From G963663365 sp963663365 (GTDB lineage Bacteria > Hinthialibacterota > Hinthialibacteria > Hinthialibacterales > G963663365), in NCBI GenBank assembly GCA_963663365.2, contig CAXXIH010000004.1, positions 868,001 to 932,000 on the forward strand: a stretch of DNA of 64,000 nt. Reading direction: 5' to 3'. Of the stretch, positions 44,685 to 53,461 are shown one piece after another. Position numbers and translations under genes: made by a program. The stretch's first letter is position 1. Every line of letters begins with the position of its first letter. Below the pieces are notes generated by a model. That model saw only the letters and a list, made by a program, of their open reading frames with translations, was not told where the DNA came from and searched no databases.

Positions 44685-45701
44685 GTGAAACCGTGCCCGT
44701 TTTGTGGCGAAATGATTCAAGATGCGGCCATAAAGTGCCGTTATTGTGCGGAATGGCTGGTTGATGCGGATGCTTCTGTCATGGAGCCGAATTCGCAAAA
44801 GCATCCTCTTGTTCCGAATCCGGAGGATGTTGCTTCAAGTGAGGAATCCCCCGAAGCAACCGATGACGCCCCGAAAAGACCGGCTGAGCCCAAGCACCAG
44901 AAGCTATCTCCGGAGATCTACCCGCTCGAAGAGACCGGCAATCCTTTGCTCGAGTACGATCCAGCCATGGAATCCGCCGTCAGGGTTCTTGAAGTCTTAA
45001 AACAGCAAAGGCCGGAATCTGATGCCAATCGGGAATTTCGATTCAGTGTCAACAAAGAATATGTTTGTGAGCACGAACCCAAACATACCAAGCAAAAAGT
45101 CTTGATGGTGAATATCAGCGACGGCGGCGCTCTGTTGGCGCCCACAAAACGTTCACCCGGCGTTGGAACTGTATGCAGACTTTACAGAGATGAAGAAGTC
45201 CGTGCGCGGTTGGGTGAAGAAGATGAAATCTTGGGGGCAGAGGATTATATTGGCAAGGTCATCCGTACGGACCGCTGGGGACGATTTGCCATCCGTTTCA
45301 TTAAGGGGCAGACCGGACAGAGACTATACGCACCCGATGCAGTCTCCGAAGATTTTGGGGTCACATGTGAGGACCATTCGGGTATAGCCATTGTCTCATT
45401 GGCTGGAGCTATGTCGGTGGAAAAGGCTGCGGCCGTCGACCAGATTATCCGGGCAACACTTCGGGTCGCTCCTATCAGTATTATCAATTTGACAAAAATA
45501 ATTAACAGCCCGGGAATCGGAGTTCTTTCCGTCGGTCTTAAGCAGTCAATAACTTTGAGAAAACGAGTCGCAATCGTTGCAAATGATGACTCTGTCGCCG
45601 AAAGATTTCTAAAAGGCACAAATCCTCTGCCCGTCTATACAACCAATGATGAGGCTGTAGAGGCTCTATTGAATTCACAAAATGGATCCGTTTCCTCGTA
45701 A
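44685..45701 (+). CDS. Zinc-ribbon, PilZ-like and STAS-like domain protein
   Basis: 338 residues from the GTG at 44685, where GGGAG precedes at eight bases; a longer frame overlaps the divergent gene and is unlikely. Domain order: zinc ribbon CPFCGEMIQDAAIKCRYC (residues 4-21), acidic linker, a PilZ-like beta domain (about 115-205: REFRFSVNKEYVCEHE.., VNISDGGALL, AIRFI), and a STAS-like domain (about 225-330: IAIVSLAGAMSVEKAAAVD). No signal peptide, so cytoplasmic. PilZ normally senses c-di-GMP, but the RxxxR motif is not clear, so binding is doubtful. First of three related genes. Confidence 0.68.
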   Translation: MKPCPFCGEMIQDAAIKCRYCAEWLVDADASVMEPNSQKHPLVPNPEDVASSEESPEATDDAPKRPAEPKHQKLSPEIYPLEETGNPLLEYDPAMESAVRVLEVLKQQRPESDANREFRFSVNKEYVCEHEPKHTKQKVLMVNISDGGALLAPTKRSPGVGTVCRLYRDEEVRARLGEEDEILGAEDYIGKVIRTDRWGRFAIRFIKGQTGQRLYAPDAVSEDFGVTCEDHSGIAIVSLAGAMSVEKAAAVDQIIRATLRVAPISIINLTKIINSPGIGVLSVGLKQSITLRKRVAIVANDDSVAERFLKGTNPLPVYTTNDEAVEALLNSQNGSVSS

Positions 45702-45764
45702 CCGATTTCCCCTGTGGTATAGTGTTCTTGGAGGCATCTAAAGTGTAGAGGTGTGCTGTAAACT

Positions 45765-46226
45765 ATGGGCGGCGATGAAAGAGTCTGTGCGGTTTGTTAC
45801 GGTCCGATGGGAAAAATCCCCGGTGATATCTGCTGCCGTGAGGAAGATCAATATCTTCTTATTTCGGCCAAAGGCTTTTTGCGGGAATGTGAGGATCGGA
45901 ATGCCACAGTAGATGACATTGTTGATTTCCTTTATGACCGGCTCGCTGAATATTTGCTTAAAAAGGGACAATCCATCGATGATTACGATGAAGATGGCGT
46001 TATGTCAGAACTTGAAAGACGGACGTTGCGCTGGATTAACAAGGAGCTGATTCCGGTTCAATCGGTTTCAGGTGTTGCGTTTTGCGCGCAATGCGGTGTG
46101 CCTATCCTTGCTTCACGGACACTCTGCTCTCGTTGCGGAGATTCCAAGGCGGCTCAGTCCAGCGCTGCTTCAATGCAGGTTGATGTCCCCCCAATTGTCT
46201 ATAAAGGTATGCATAGCAAACGTTAA
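45765..46226 (+). CDS. Double zinc-ribbon hypothetical protein
   Basis: 153 residues. An N-terminal cysteine cluster (CAVCYGPMGKIPGDICC) and a C-terminal zinc ribbon (FCAQCGVPILASRTLCSRCG near residues 105-125) flank a helical middle. No membrane segment. Family not recognised. It lies 63 bases after the zinc-ribbon/STAS gene and 2 bases before the next gene, so the three are likely an operon. Confidence 0.68.
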   Translation: MGGDERVCAVCYGPMGKIPGDICCREEDQYLLISAKGFLRECEDRNATVDDIVDFLYDRLAEYLLKKGQSIDDYDEDGVMSELERRTLRWINKELIPVQSVSGVAFCAQCGVPILASRTLCSRCGDSKAAQSSAASMQVDVPPIVYKGMHSKR

Positions 46227-46228
46227 TA

Positions 46229-47122
46229 ATGGCTAAAACCTTGGATAAAAAGGCTGGAGCCTATGTATCTCGTGCGCCCCGGCGTGTTGCACAACGGCCC
46301 GCTTTGTGCAGAATCCGTAATTCCTGCCAATGTTGGGCCACCAGGGTTCAAGATTATAGCTTATCCGGTGCCCTTTTGACCGGATTTCCACCCGCCGGTC
46401 CCCCAGCCGCAGGCAATGAAATCGAACTAATTGAGGGATTGGAAAATCAAATAATAAAAGATTTTGCCCCCGTTCTACTATCAGGACGCATCGAAGAAAT
46501 CGACAAATATATTAAAAAAATTACCCGGGCTAATGAATTTCGCCACAGTTTTGGAAAAGTAGCCCGTATCAATTCACAAAAAAGAGAGTTTGGAGTCGCA
46601 TTCGATAAAATCACCTACGAAGAGCGTTTTTATCCCCGCGCCCAGCAACTCGCACCACAATTACGCGGAATTTTCCATTTTGAAGGAGGAAAAGGCCGCA
46701 TGAAATGCAGAGGCAAATTTACCCCCGGCGCGGCTATCGATTTAGCCAAGGATATCATCAGCGATGTCCGGCAGTGCATGCTGATGGTCGATCTGGCAGT
46801 CGTTCGGGATTATTCACGTATTGCCGCCGAAAAATTTTGTACTCGATTATTGGGAGAACTCACCGAACAAGATATCTCAACCTCCTTGGCATTGGTTGTC
46901 CCTGAAGAATGGCCCGAAGAGCATTTTCAAAAAATCCGCCTCTTTAAAACGCAAGAAGAAGCCCTTGAAGCCTTGACAATGCCTGTTTATGAAGGCCAAA
47001 AACAAAAAGGGGATGGGCAAAACTCATCTGAATCCACTGAGGCTGTAACGGATGAAAAATCCGAAACCACTGATGATGCAGCCGAAGAAGAACCCACCAC
47101 CGAAGCCAATTCCCCCGCATGA
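46229..47122 (+). CDS. PilZ-like and STAS-like domain protein
   Basis: 297 residues. Residues about 18-140 resemble a PilZ-type beta domain (RVAQRPALCRIRNSCQCWAT, then VQDYSLSGALLTG, a D/N-x-S-x-x-G motif). Residues about 148-250 resemble STAS (GIFHFEGGKGRMKCRGKFTP, then LVVPEEWPEEHF). An acidic, Thr/Glu-rich tail ends it. It is a domain-level paralogue of the 338-residue protein two genes upstream. Its role is unknown; signalling is an inference. Confidence 0.65.
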   Translation: MAKTLDKKAGAYVSRAPRRVAQRPALCRIRNSCQCWATRVQDYSLSGALLTGFPPAGPPAAGNEIELIEGLENQIIKDFAPVLLSGRIEEIDKYIKKITRANEFRHSFGKVARINSQKREFGVAFDKITYEERFYPRAQQLAPQLRGIFHFEGGKGRMKCRGKFTPGAAIDLAKDIISDVRQCMLMVDLAVVRDYSRIAAEKFCTRLLGELTEQDISTSLALVVPEEWPEEHFQKIRLFKTQEEALEALTMPVYEGQKQKGDGQNSSESTEAVTDEKSETTDDAAEEEPTTEANSPA

Positions 47123-47330
47123 GTGCGGAATGAAACGCGTTACGCCCAAACACTCCCATACAATTTACCAATTTTCGCAATGCTTTCATGCGCCCTTCGT
47201 GCTTCTTTTGTGTTTTCGTGATTCATATGAATTACCAATTCGCCCCGCAGAGTGTCTCCCAAACAAATCTTTCGGAAACACCCCGAAATCATGGGCTGCA
47301 CTGCTTCGGCTCCACAAAACCACCCCCATA
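47123..47330. repeat. Short repeat spacer with a TTTCGTG tract
   Basis: A run of TTCGTG/TTTTGTG words ends in TTTCGTGATTCATATG near 47190-47230, followed by a degenerate GCAGAGTGTC..AAATCATGGGC module. Reads as MNHENTKEARR on the reverse strand, a repeat translation. No gene. Confidence 0.6.
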
Positions 47331-47336
47331 AATAAA

Positions 47337-47368
47337 ATATCGGGTGCGCTAAAAAACGCACCCGATAT
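47337..47368. terminator. Bidirectional intrinsic terminator
   Basis: ATATCGGGTGCG (47337-47348) pairs with CGCACCCGATAT (47357-47368), loop of eight with six A. Followed by T-rich sequence on both strands (GATTTTG on plus; TTTATTTA on minus). Serves amt and the converging PilZ/STAS gene. Confidence 0.85.
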
Positions 47369-47393
47369 GATTTTGCCTATTGATAAACAAAAA

Positions 47394-48704
47394 CTAAATA
47401 TTATATCCGGTTTCGCCGTGTTCGGTCTGATCAAGACCACGCTCTTCAGATTCAGGCGATACACGCAATCCCATAATAGCATCCAGGACCTTCAAAAGGA
47501 TGAAAGTGATAACCATGGCATAGACCAAGGATGCCAAAACACCGATAACCTGTTCGATAAACTGGCTGGGATTACCCGTGGTGATCAGGCCCGCGCCTCC
47601 AACCGTGGCAAATAGACCGGTAGCCAATGCGCCCCAGATACCGCCGACACCGTGCACGCCGAAGACGTCCAAGGAATCGTCATAACCAAGGCTGTGTTTG
47701 AGCTGAACACCCAGATAGCAGAAAACACCCGCGCCGAGGCCGATCACGATTGACCACATCGGCTCAACAAAACCGGCGGCCGGGGTAATTGCAACCAGGC
47801 CCGCCACGATACCCGAGGCGCCACCCAGGACGCTGGGTTTGCCGGAGTGAATTCGCTCGGCGATCAACCAGCCGACCATACCCGCCGCCGAGGCAATATG
47901 GGTCACGGTAAAAGCCAGGCCGGCCGAACAGCCGGAGGTTAATGCGCTTCCCGCATTAAAGCCGAACCAACCGAACCAAAGCAAACCCGCGCCTAAAACA
48001 GTCATCGTAAGATTGTGCGGCAGAAGTTCTCCGCTGGGGTAACCGCGCCGCTTGCCAAGCACGATACAAAAAACCAGAGCCGATGCGCCTGAGGAGATGT
48101 GAACGACAGTTCCACCCGCGAAATCTAATGCGCCGCGTGCCCCCAACCACCCATCGGGACCCCAAACCCAATGACAAATTGGGTCATAAACAAGCGTGCT
48201 CCAAAGCAAAATGAACACGATATAAGTCGAGAATTTGATGCGTTCCGCAATGGCGCCGGAGATGAGCGCGGGAGTAATAATGGCGAACATGCCCTGGAAC
48301 GTGACGAAAACCAGTAATGGAATCTGATTGGGCGCATCGCCCGAAAGCGAGTCGGGACCAATTCCCTTCAAGAACAAGTGTTCGAGGCTGCCAAGGACTC
48401 CGCCGCCCACATCAGAGCCAAAAGCCAGTGTGTAGCCGATGATTACCCACTGCAAAGTAATGACTCCCAGCGCAATGATGCTGTGCATCAAACTAGAAAG
48501 CACATTCTTGCCACGCACCATACCTGCATAAAAAAGACCCAGACCGGGCAGCATCAGCATGACCAAACCGCAAGACATCAGCAGCCATGCCGTGTCACCG
48601 GAATTCGGGCCGGCGGGGGCTTCAGCCTGTGCAAATACAGGACCGGCAGTCAGAACAATCAGAGCCATCAATACTAAAACGCAACGGACAAAGGGACTTC
48701 GCAT
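47394..48704 (-). CDS. amt: Ammonium transporter
   Basis: 436 residues from the ATG at 48704 (AGGAG seven bases upstream; a longer frame begins further out). A cleavable signal peptide (to VFAQA) precedes about 11 transmembrane helices, as in Amt proteins. The twin pore histidines are in GTVVHISSGASAL and in FGVHGVGG, and the family signature DFAGGTVVH is intact. It admits ammonium from the periplasm. No glnK (PII) gene is adjacent, which is usual but not universal. Confidence 0.96.
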   Translation of the reverse strand: MRSPFVRCVLVLMALIVLTAGPVFAQAEAPAGPNSGDTAWLLMSCGLVMLMLPGLGLFYAGMVRGKNVLSSLMHSIIALGVITLQWVIIGYTLAFGSDVGGGVLGSLEHLFLKGIGPDSLSGDAPNQIPLLVFVTFQGMFAIITPALISGAIAERIKFSTYIVFILLWSTLVYDPICHWVWGPDGWLGARGALDFAGGTVVHISSGASALVFCIVLGKRRGYPSGELLPHNLTMTVLGAGLLWFGWFGFNAGSALTSGCSAGLAFTVTHIASAAGMVGWLIAERIHSGKPSVLGGASGIVAGLVAITPAAGFVEPMWSIVIGLGAGVFCYLGVQLKHSLGYDDSLDVFGVHGVGGIWGALATGLFATVGGAGLITTGNPSQFIEQVIGVLASLVYAMVITFILLKVLDAIMGLRVSPESEERGLDQTEHGETGYNI

Positions 48705-49006
48705 CCTCTCACTCCTCGTATCACAAGTGTTCACTTTGATTAGAATCTGATCAATCAATGACAGATATCTGCTCAAAAATCGACACTTCTGTTGATTTCC
48801 AGTCGCCTGAGACCACCCAAAAGTGCCTGTTTTTTTAGTTCACGTGACCGCACTTGCACACTATGCAGTATTTGGACCATAAAACCCCATGTCAGAGTGC
48901 GCCGGATCTGAGACTATCAAGAGGTATTCTTGAGCGTTGAGCTTGCACGCTATAAGCAGCTCCGGTGTCAGGCTCGCGTCCACAGACCAAACCAGGGGGA
49001 TGAGTA

Positions 49007-49972
49007 ATGGCTCCAGAAAAGGAACAAAACGAAAAGGTTCAAACAGACCGGCCCAAGGGGGTTTCCTTGCAGCCGGTCGAACACAACGCCGAAATCATCG
49101 ACATTCATTACCTCTCAGATACTCTTGCCAAGTTTCGTATCCGGCCCGGCGATGGGCTGACCAAAGATTTTACACCCGGACAATACCTTACTGTAGGCGA
49201 CAACAATCCTGTTGGCTCCACCCGCCGTGCGTACTCGATTGCATCGCCGCCCCATGAACAACGCTGGTACGAACTGTTTATCCGCCGGGTCAGCGAAGAG
49301 AATGCCCAATCGGCTTACCCATTAACCCACATTCTTTTCGATCGTAAACCGGGTGATGGCGTTTGGATCGGCCCTAAAGTCGCGGGGCATTTCACATTGG
49401 CGCATACCATTAAACCGGATGATCCCCGCTTACGTATTTTTGTAGCGGCGGGAACCGGACTCGCGCCATTTGTATCTATCGTTCAATCGGCGCTCCATGG
49501 CTCGAATAATGGAGACATTCCTCCGCATCTGATTTTGCACGGATGCAGCTATCCGCATGAACTCGGATACAAAGAGGATCTCGAAAACGCCATGAAGGCG
49601 ATGCAGAAGCTCGGCTATATCCCTACCATTAGCCGGCCTCATGAGGCATCCGATTGGGAAGGTGAAACCGGAAGGGTTGAGACCTTTTTCGATGGCGAAC
49701 GGCTTGATGACTTGGAAATACGCCTTGGACAAAAACCGGGATTTTTAACCCCCGATAATGCCGTGATCTACATCTGCGGCTTGCAAGGCACCATCGCCAA
49801 TACGTTGCGTTCTCTAATCGACCGGGGTTTCGTTCCCGCCAGCCGTTCGCTGCGCAAACACATGGGCATCCCTGCCGAATTCTCATCCAGCCTCTTTTTC
49901 GAGCAATACGATGCAACGCCGATTCTCGAACTCGAAGAAGCACAAGAGCTGGGCAAAATTCTGCTCGGATAA
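49007..49972 (+). CDS. Ferredoxin/flavodoxin-NADP reductase family protein
   Basis: 321 residues, AGGGGG seven bases before the ATG. FAD domain with RRAYSIAS (about residues 73-80, the R-x-Y-S motif) and an NAD(P) domain with AAGTGLAPFVSI near residue 147 and YICGLQGT near 250. It shuttles electrons between NADPH and ferredoxin or flavodoxin. The C-terminus is longer than in bacterial Fpr. It stands alone between the divergent amt gene and the tRNA. Confidence 0.9.
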   Translation: MAPEKEQNEKVQTDRPKGVSLQPVEHNAEIIDIHYLSDTLAKFRIRPGDGLTKDFTPGQYLTVGDNNPVGSTRRAYSIASPPHEQRWYELFIRRVSEENAQSAYPLTHILFDRKPGDGVWIGPKVAGHFTLAHTIKPDDPRLRIFVAAGTGLAPFVSIVQSALHGSNNGDIPPHLILHGCSYPHELGYKEDLENAMKAMQKLGYIPTISRPHEASDWEGETGRVETFFDGERLDDLEIRLGQKPGFLTPDNAVIYICGLQGTIANTLRSLIDRGFVPASRSLRKHMGIPAEFSSSLFFEQYDATPILELEEAQELGKILLG

Positions 49973-50130
49973 TACTCGGCAATTAGCTGTAGAAATCCGG
50001 CAAATAGCTGTTTTTAATTCGCTGCCGCCACTTATGCTTGCAGCATGTTGTATTTTTCTGTTTACAAGAATTAGCCTTGGGTTGTGCTGCACACCGGTAA
50101 TTGAGCTGGAAGGAGATAAGAAGAGAGAAG

Positions 50131-50201
50131 AGGTGGCGCCCGGATTCGAACCGGGGTACAAGGCTTTGCAGGCCTCTGCCTAACCACTCGGCCACGCCAC
50201 C
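50131..50201 (-). tRNA. tRNA-Cys (anticodon GCA)
   Basis: 71 bases on the minus strand. The acceptor stem GGTGGCG/CGCCACC is perfect, the anticodon stem GAGGC/GCCTT carries CTGCAAA with anticodon GCA, the T-arm is CCCGG-TTCGAAT-CCGGG and the discriminator is T. CCA is not encoded. Confidence 0.97.
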
Positions 50202-50342
50202 GAGTTCCAAGGGATGGTGATTATGGCTCTCTCGGGCTTGCGGCGCAACGGCTTTCCGGCCATCAGACGGAACACGCACTAAATTCCAATGCAGGAAATC
50301 CGAACGCAGGCCCTGTAAGCTAGGACCACCCGCAGCATCTCA

Positions 50343-51584
50343 TTGCCCAGGTTAATACCGGTGACAGACACGGATACCTCCCTGTTAACCAACCCTGATA
50401 CTTTCGCCGCATCACAACCGGCCCGGCCCGGCTGGTGGCGGCGTTGGTCCGGCCCCGGACATTGGTGTCCCTGGCGGGCTGCACTGCTTTTTCTGCTGAT
50501 AACTGTCGTTTTTTACCATCTCCGCGTCATTGTCCCCCGTGGCGCCGATGGACCCCACATCGAAAAAATCATCAGCATCGAAGACCAATGGCCCCTTTAT
50601 TACCGCTCCTTTTTGACTTGTTTCACGCAGCATGCTGTTTGGCTGATTACCCGCCATTGGGGATTCGATGGCCATCAAGCGGTGGCGCTCTCCAGCGCCA
50701 TGGGGGGAGCATTCGCCGTATTGGCGCTCTGGCGCTTATGCCGTCATCCGTTGTTTTGGGCGGTTAACCTATTCGCAGGATCGTTTCTGGTTTTCGTTGG
50801 GCATGTCGAGACTTATGCCTTGGTCGGCGCCGGATTCCTCTGGACCATGGTTCTGATTCGCGAATACCTGCTCGACCGCGTTTCTGCCGGGCTTTTGATG
50901 AGCGTCTATTGCCTCAGCTTCGCCATGCACATGCTCATGCTTTTTTATTTTCCTGTCGTGGCTTGGGCGCTCATGAAAGGCCGTCCCGGACGCCGTTGGG
51001 AATTGCTGACTCCGGTCGTTCTATTGGGCGTATCGGTGGTTATCATTCCTGTCTTTTTAGGAAAACCCGGTGCAACCGAAGTCGGTCTCGACCGTCTGGT
51101 CCCTCTCTTTCAAATCAATGCCCCCAACCAATACTTCACATTCTTTTCCGGCGATCATTTCGATTGCTTATGGGTATTCGCCTGCAGTGCGGACTTATTC
51201 ATCAAAGCGCCGCTCTACCTCCTCACGTTATTGAATGTGCCCGGCTGGGAAGATGCCTTCCGAACCGCCATTCCCGAGAACACCGCCCTGCCCGTTGATC
51301 GGCTGGGCTGGCCGGTCTCCTTCATTTTGCTGGCGATTTTTGCCCGCCGCGTTCAGGGCCTATACCTCAAACTTCTTCTGCTTTCCGTGGGTATCGGCGT
51401 AGGCTGGACAGTGATCTGGAATCCCGATTGGGGCTACATGGATTGGGATCTCTTTTCTCAGTTCGCGCTTCCCCTGCATCTTTTGGTGGGATTACTCATC
51501 TTGCCGGACCGCTCCGCCTATATCTTCGAACCGATCTATACACCCGAGCCGGCATCGCCCCAAACCGGCATCAATAACGAATAG
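50343..51584 (+). CDS. Polytopic membrane protein
   Basis: 413 residues with about ten hydrophobic segments from residue 40 to 400. The periplasmic-type loop after the first helix (VIVPRGADGPHIEKIISI) and scattered His/Asp pairs resemble GT-C glycosyltransferases or related integral enzymes, but I see no decisive motif. The frame opens with TTG at 50343; a GTG at 50361 is also possible. It converges on the 601-residue gene, only 12 bases away. Confidence 0.65.
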   Translation: MPRLIPVTDTDTSLLTNPDTFAASQPARPGWWRRWSGPGHWCPWRAALLFLLITVVFYHLRVIVPRGADGPHIEKIISIEDQWPLYYRSFLTCFTQHAVWLITRHWGFDGHQAVALSSAMGGAFAVLALWRLCRHPLFWAVNLFAGSFLVFVGHVETYALVGAGFLWTMVLIREYLLDRVSAGLLMSVYCLSFAMHMLMLFYFPVVAWALMKGRPGRRWELLTPVVLLGVSVVIIPVFLGKPGATEVGLDRLVPLFQINAPNQYFTFFSGDHFDCLWVFACSADLFIKAPLYLLTLLNVPGWEDAFRTAIPENTALPVDRLGWPVSFILLAIFARRVQGLYLKLLLLSVGIGVGWTVIWNPDWGYMDWDLFSQFALPLHLLVGLLILPDRSAYIFEPIYTPEPASPQTGINNE

Positions 51585-51596
51585 CAGCCGGAATCT

Positions 51597-53402
51597 CTAC
51601 ATTGCACCCAGCAACCATTGCGTGGCCGGATACATCATCAAGGAACCATCCGCCAGGCCAACCGCTACCGCCTGCAATTCCGGAAGATACTGAAAATCGC
51701 GGCACCAACCGTGTTCTTCTAAAGGCGCGCGGGTTCCGGTGTAAGTAATGCCCGTATCTCCAAGCCAAATACCATGCACGCCGCCATAGTGGTCGCCGTA
51801 GATAACCTTGCGGCCTTCAGTGTCGGCAACATGAATCCGCGTTGCCACCTTATGCGGATAAAAATAATGCGGTGTATCGCGGTGATCGCCGATCATGTGA
51901 TATTGAATCGGCGCATTGCCTTGCGGATGAATCCCCCCATAAACATCCAAAACATACGCGCCCGAGCCATCCGGAAGAGGCGCCAGGCCACACGCCAGAC
52001 AGTTCTCTTTTAGATTCTCAACGGGTGGCCAACATTGGCTCCAATTCTCAACTCCGTTCTCGGTTATGCGCTGCCACACACTTCCATCATTGAGCAGCAC
52101 CATAAGCCCAATTCCCCTATGCCAGACCAAATCCCGGCATTCCGTATTTTCTGGCATCGGGATTTGCGATGTCCCTGCCAGTCCGTCGCCCACCGTGGCA
52201 ACCAGCCCATCCGAACGTAGTACAAAAACCGTATCCCAAATCCCCGCCGGTTCACCCAAAGTACGCTGCATCGAGACTTCCGCCGGTTGCGAGCTTTTTG
52301 TGTTGCCGGGATTTTGCGAATCGTCTTTGGGGTCACGTGGATCTACCACGCCTTCTTTCGGTAATGGCACAAAGGCCAGCCCTATGGCACGAGTGTTACC
52401 GGCGGTTTTGGCATCCCAAACTTGTACACTCTGAACCTTGGCCCCCCGCCCGGGTATAAAACCCGTTCGCAGCAACAAACCATCTTTATGCAATGTCAAA
52501 AAGCGGCGTTGCGATGAATCGATCCGAAAACACACGCACGGCGTCTCCGGATTGAGCAGTCTGCCGCCCAAGCCGATCAGTTTAGGCCATTGATCTCGCG
52601 GTGAGGCGTACAAATGTAAGTGCTCGGCCAGGTTTTCTTCATCGAGAAACTGCGTGGCGTTTACAACCGCCTGACGTTCGACAAGCGCTGACCGCGCCTC
52701 TGGCAACTCCGCCAAAATTTGCATCGCCGCCAGATGATGCATCCGGACTTCCGATTTGACACTCTTCTGCCCGCCCAAAACCTCGTGCGCGCTTACAAAC
52801 CACATAAAGCCACGCACACCAAAAACCAGCACGGTCAAAACCAAAACCGCGGATCCGGCGATCCATTGCTGATGAGTACCTATACGGGAGAAAAAGGCCT
52901 GTGTTTTTTCGGATGCCGAGAGATATGCGGCAATCCCCGCTCCGGCCGCGCCGAGGGTTAATGAAGTCCATGTCTTGAGCGCCGGGGTACGGCCACTTAA
53001 AAGCCCCAGCCCCAAATCTCCCAGAAACAACATGCCCAATAGGAAAATGGCCGAAAAGATCGTCCATTTGGCCCAAATCGCCTCGCTGCCGTCCAAAGCC
53101 TGGTTGCGTAGGTCCCGCCACATGTTGAGGGCTGAACGGGATGCATCGAAAGCCGCCGGAAGCCAGATCACGGCCAGAAGCCAGCCGGGAAAGGTCAGCC
53201 CAAAATAGAATGCCACTCCCCCTAACCAGGTTCCTGCAACCGCGCTCCACAAAATGCCCCGCGCACACGTACTAAAACGGGATTGAACGAAAAGCAGAAT
53301 TCCGGCCATGCCCGTCAATACCGTTAACGGACCTAGCGTGTCTTCGATACACCACCGGGCGAGATCGAAAAAAGGCACGGGGGGGAGCTGATTAGCGGCC
53401 AT
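51597..53402 (-). CDS. Membrane protein with C-terminal beta-propeller-like domain
   Basis: 601 residues. About six transmembrane helices in residues 1-215, then some 380 soluble residues with repeated short strands such as GLMVLLNDGSVWQR, GLVATVGDGLAG and AVAVGLADGSLMMYP, which look like blades of a beta-propeller outside the membrane. Function unknown. Next on the strand is the ceramidase-like gene, whose stop is 60 bases upstream of this start. Confidence 0.68.
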   Translation of the reverse strand: MAANQLPPVPFFDLARWCIEDTLGPLTVLTGMAGILLFVQSRFSTCARGILWSAVAGTWLGGVAFYFGLTFPGWLLAVIWLPAAFDASRSALNMWRDLRNQALDGSEAIWAKWTIFSAIFLLGMLFLGDLGLGLLSGRTPALKTWTSLTLGAAGAGIAAYLSASEKTQAFFSRIGTHQQWIAGSAVLVLTVLVFGVRGFMWFVSAHEVLGGQKSVKSEVRMHHLAAMQILAELPEARSALVERQAVVNATQFLDEENLAEHLHLYASPRDQWPKLIGLGGRLLNPETPCVCFRIDSSQRRFLTLHKDGLLLRTGFIPGRGAKVQSVQVWDAKTAGNTRAIGLAFVPLPKEGVVDPRDPKDDSQNPGNTKSSQPAEVSMQRTLGEPAGIWDTVFVLRSDGLVATVGDGLAGTSQIPMPENTECRDLVWHRGIGLMVLLNDGSVWQRITENGVENWSQCWPPVENLKENCLACGLAPLPDGSGAYVLDVYGGIHPQGNAPIQYHMIGDHRDTPHYFYPHKVATRIHVADTEGRKVIYGDHYGGVHGIWLGDTGITYTGTRAPLEEHGWCRDFQYLPELQAVAVGLADGSLMMYPATQWLLGAM

Positions 53403-53461
53403 ATCCGCATCCTACTTCGGACGGCTCTCCAAATCGATAGCACGAATCCTGCGGGGCTTCG

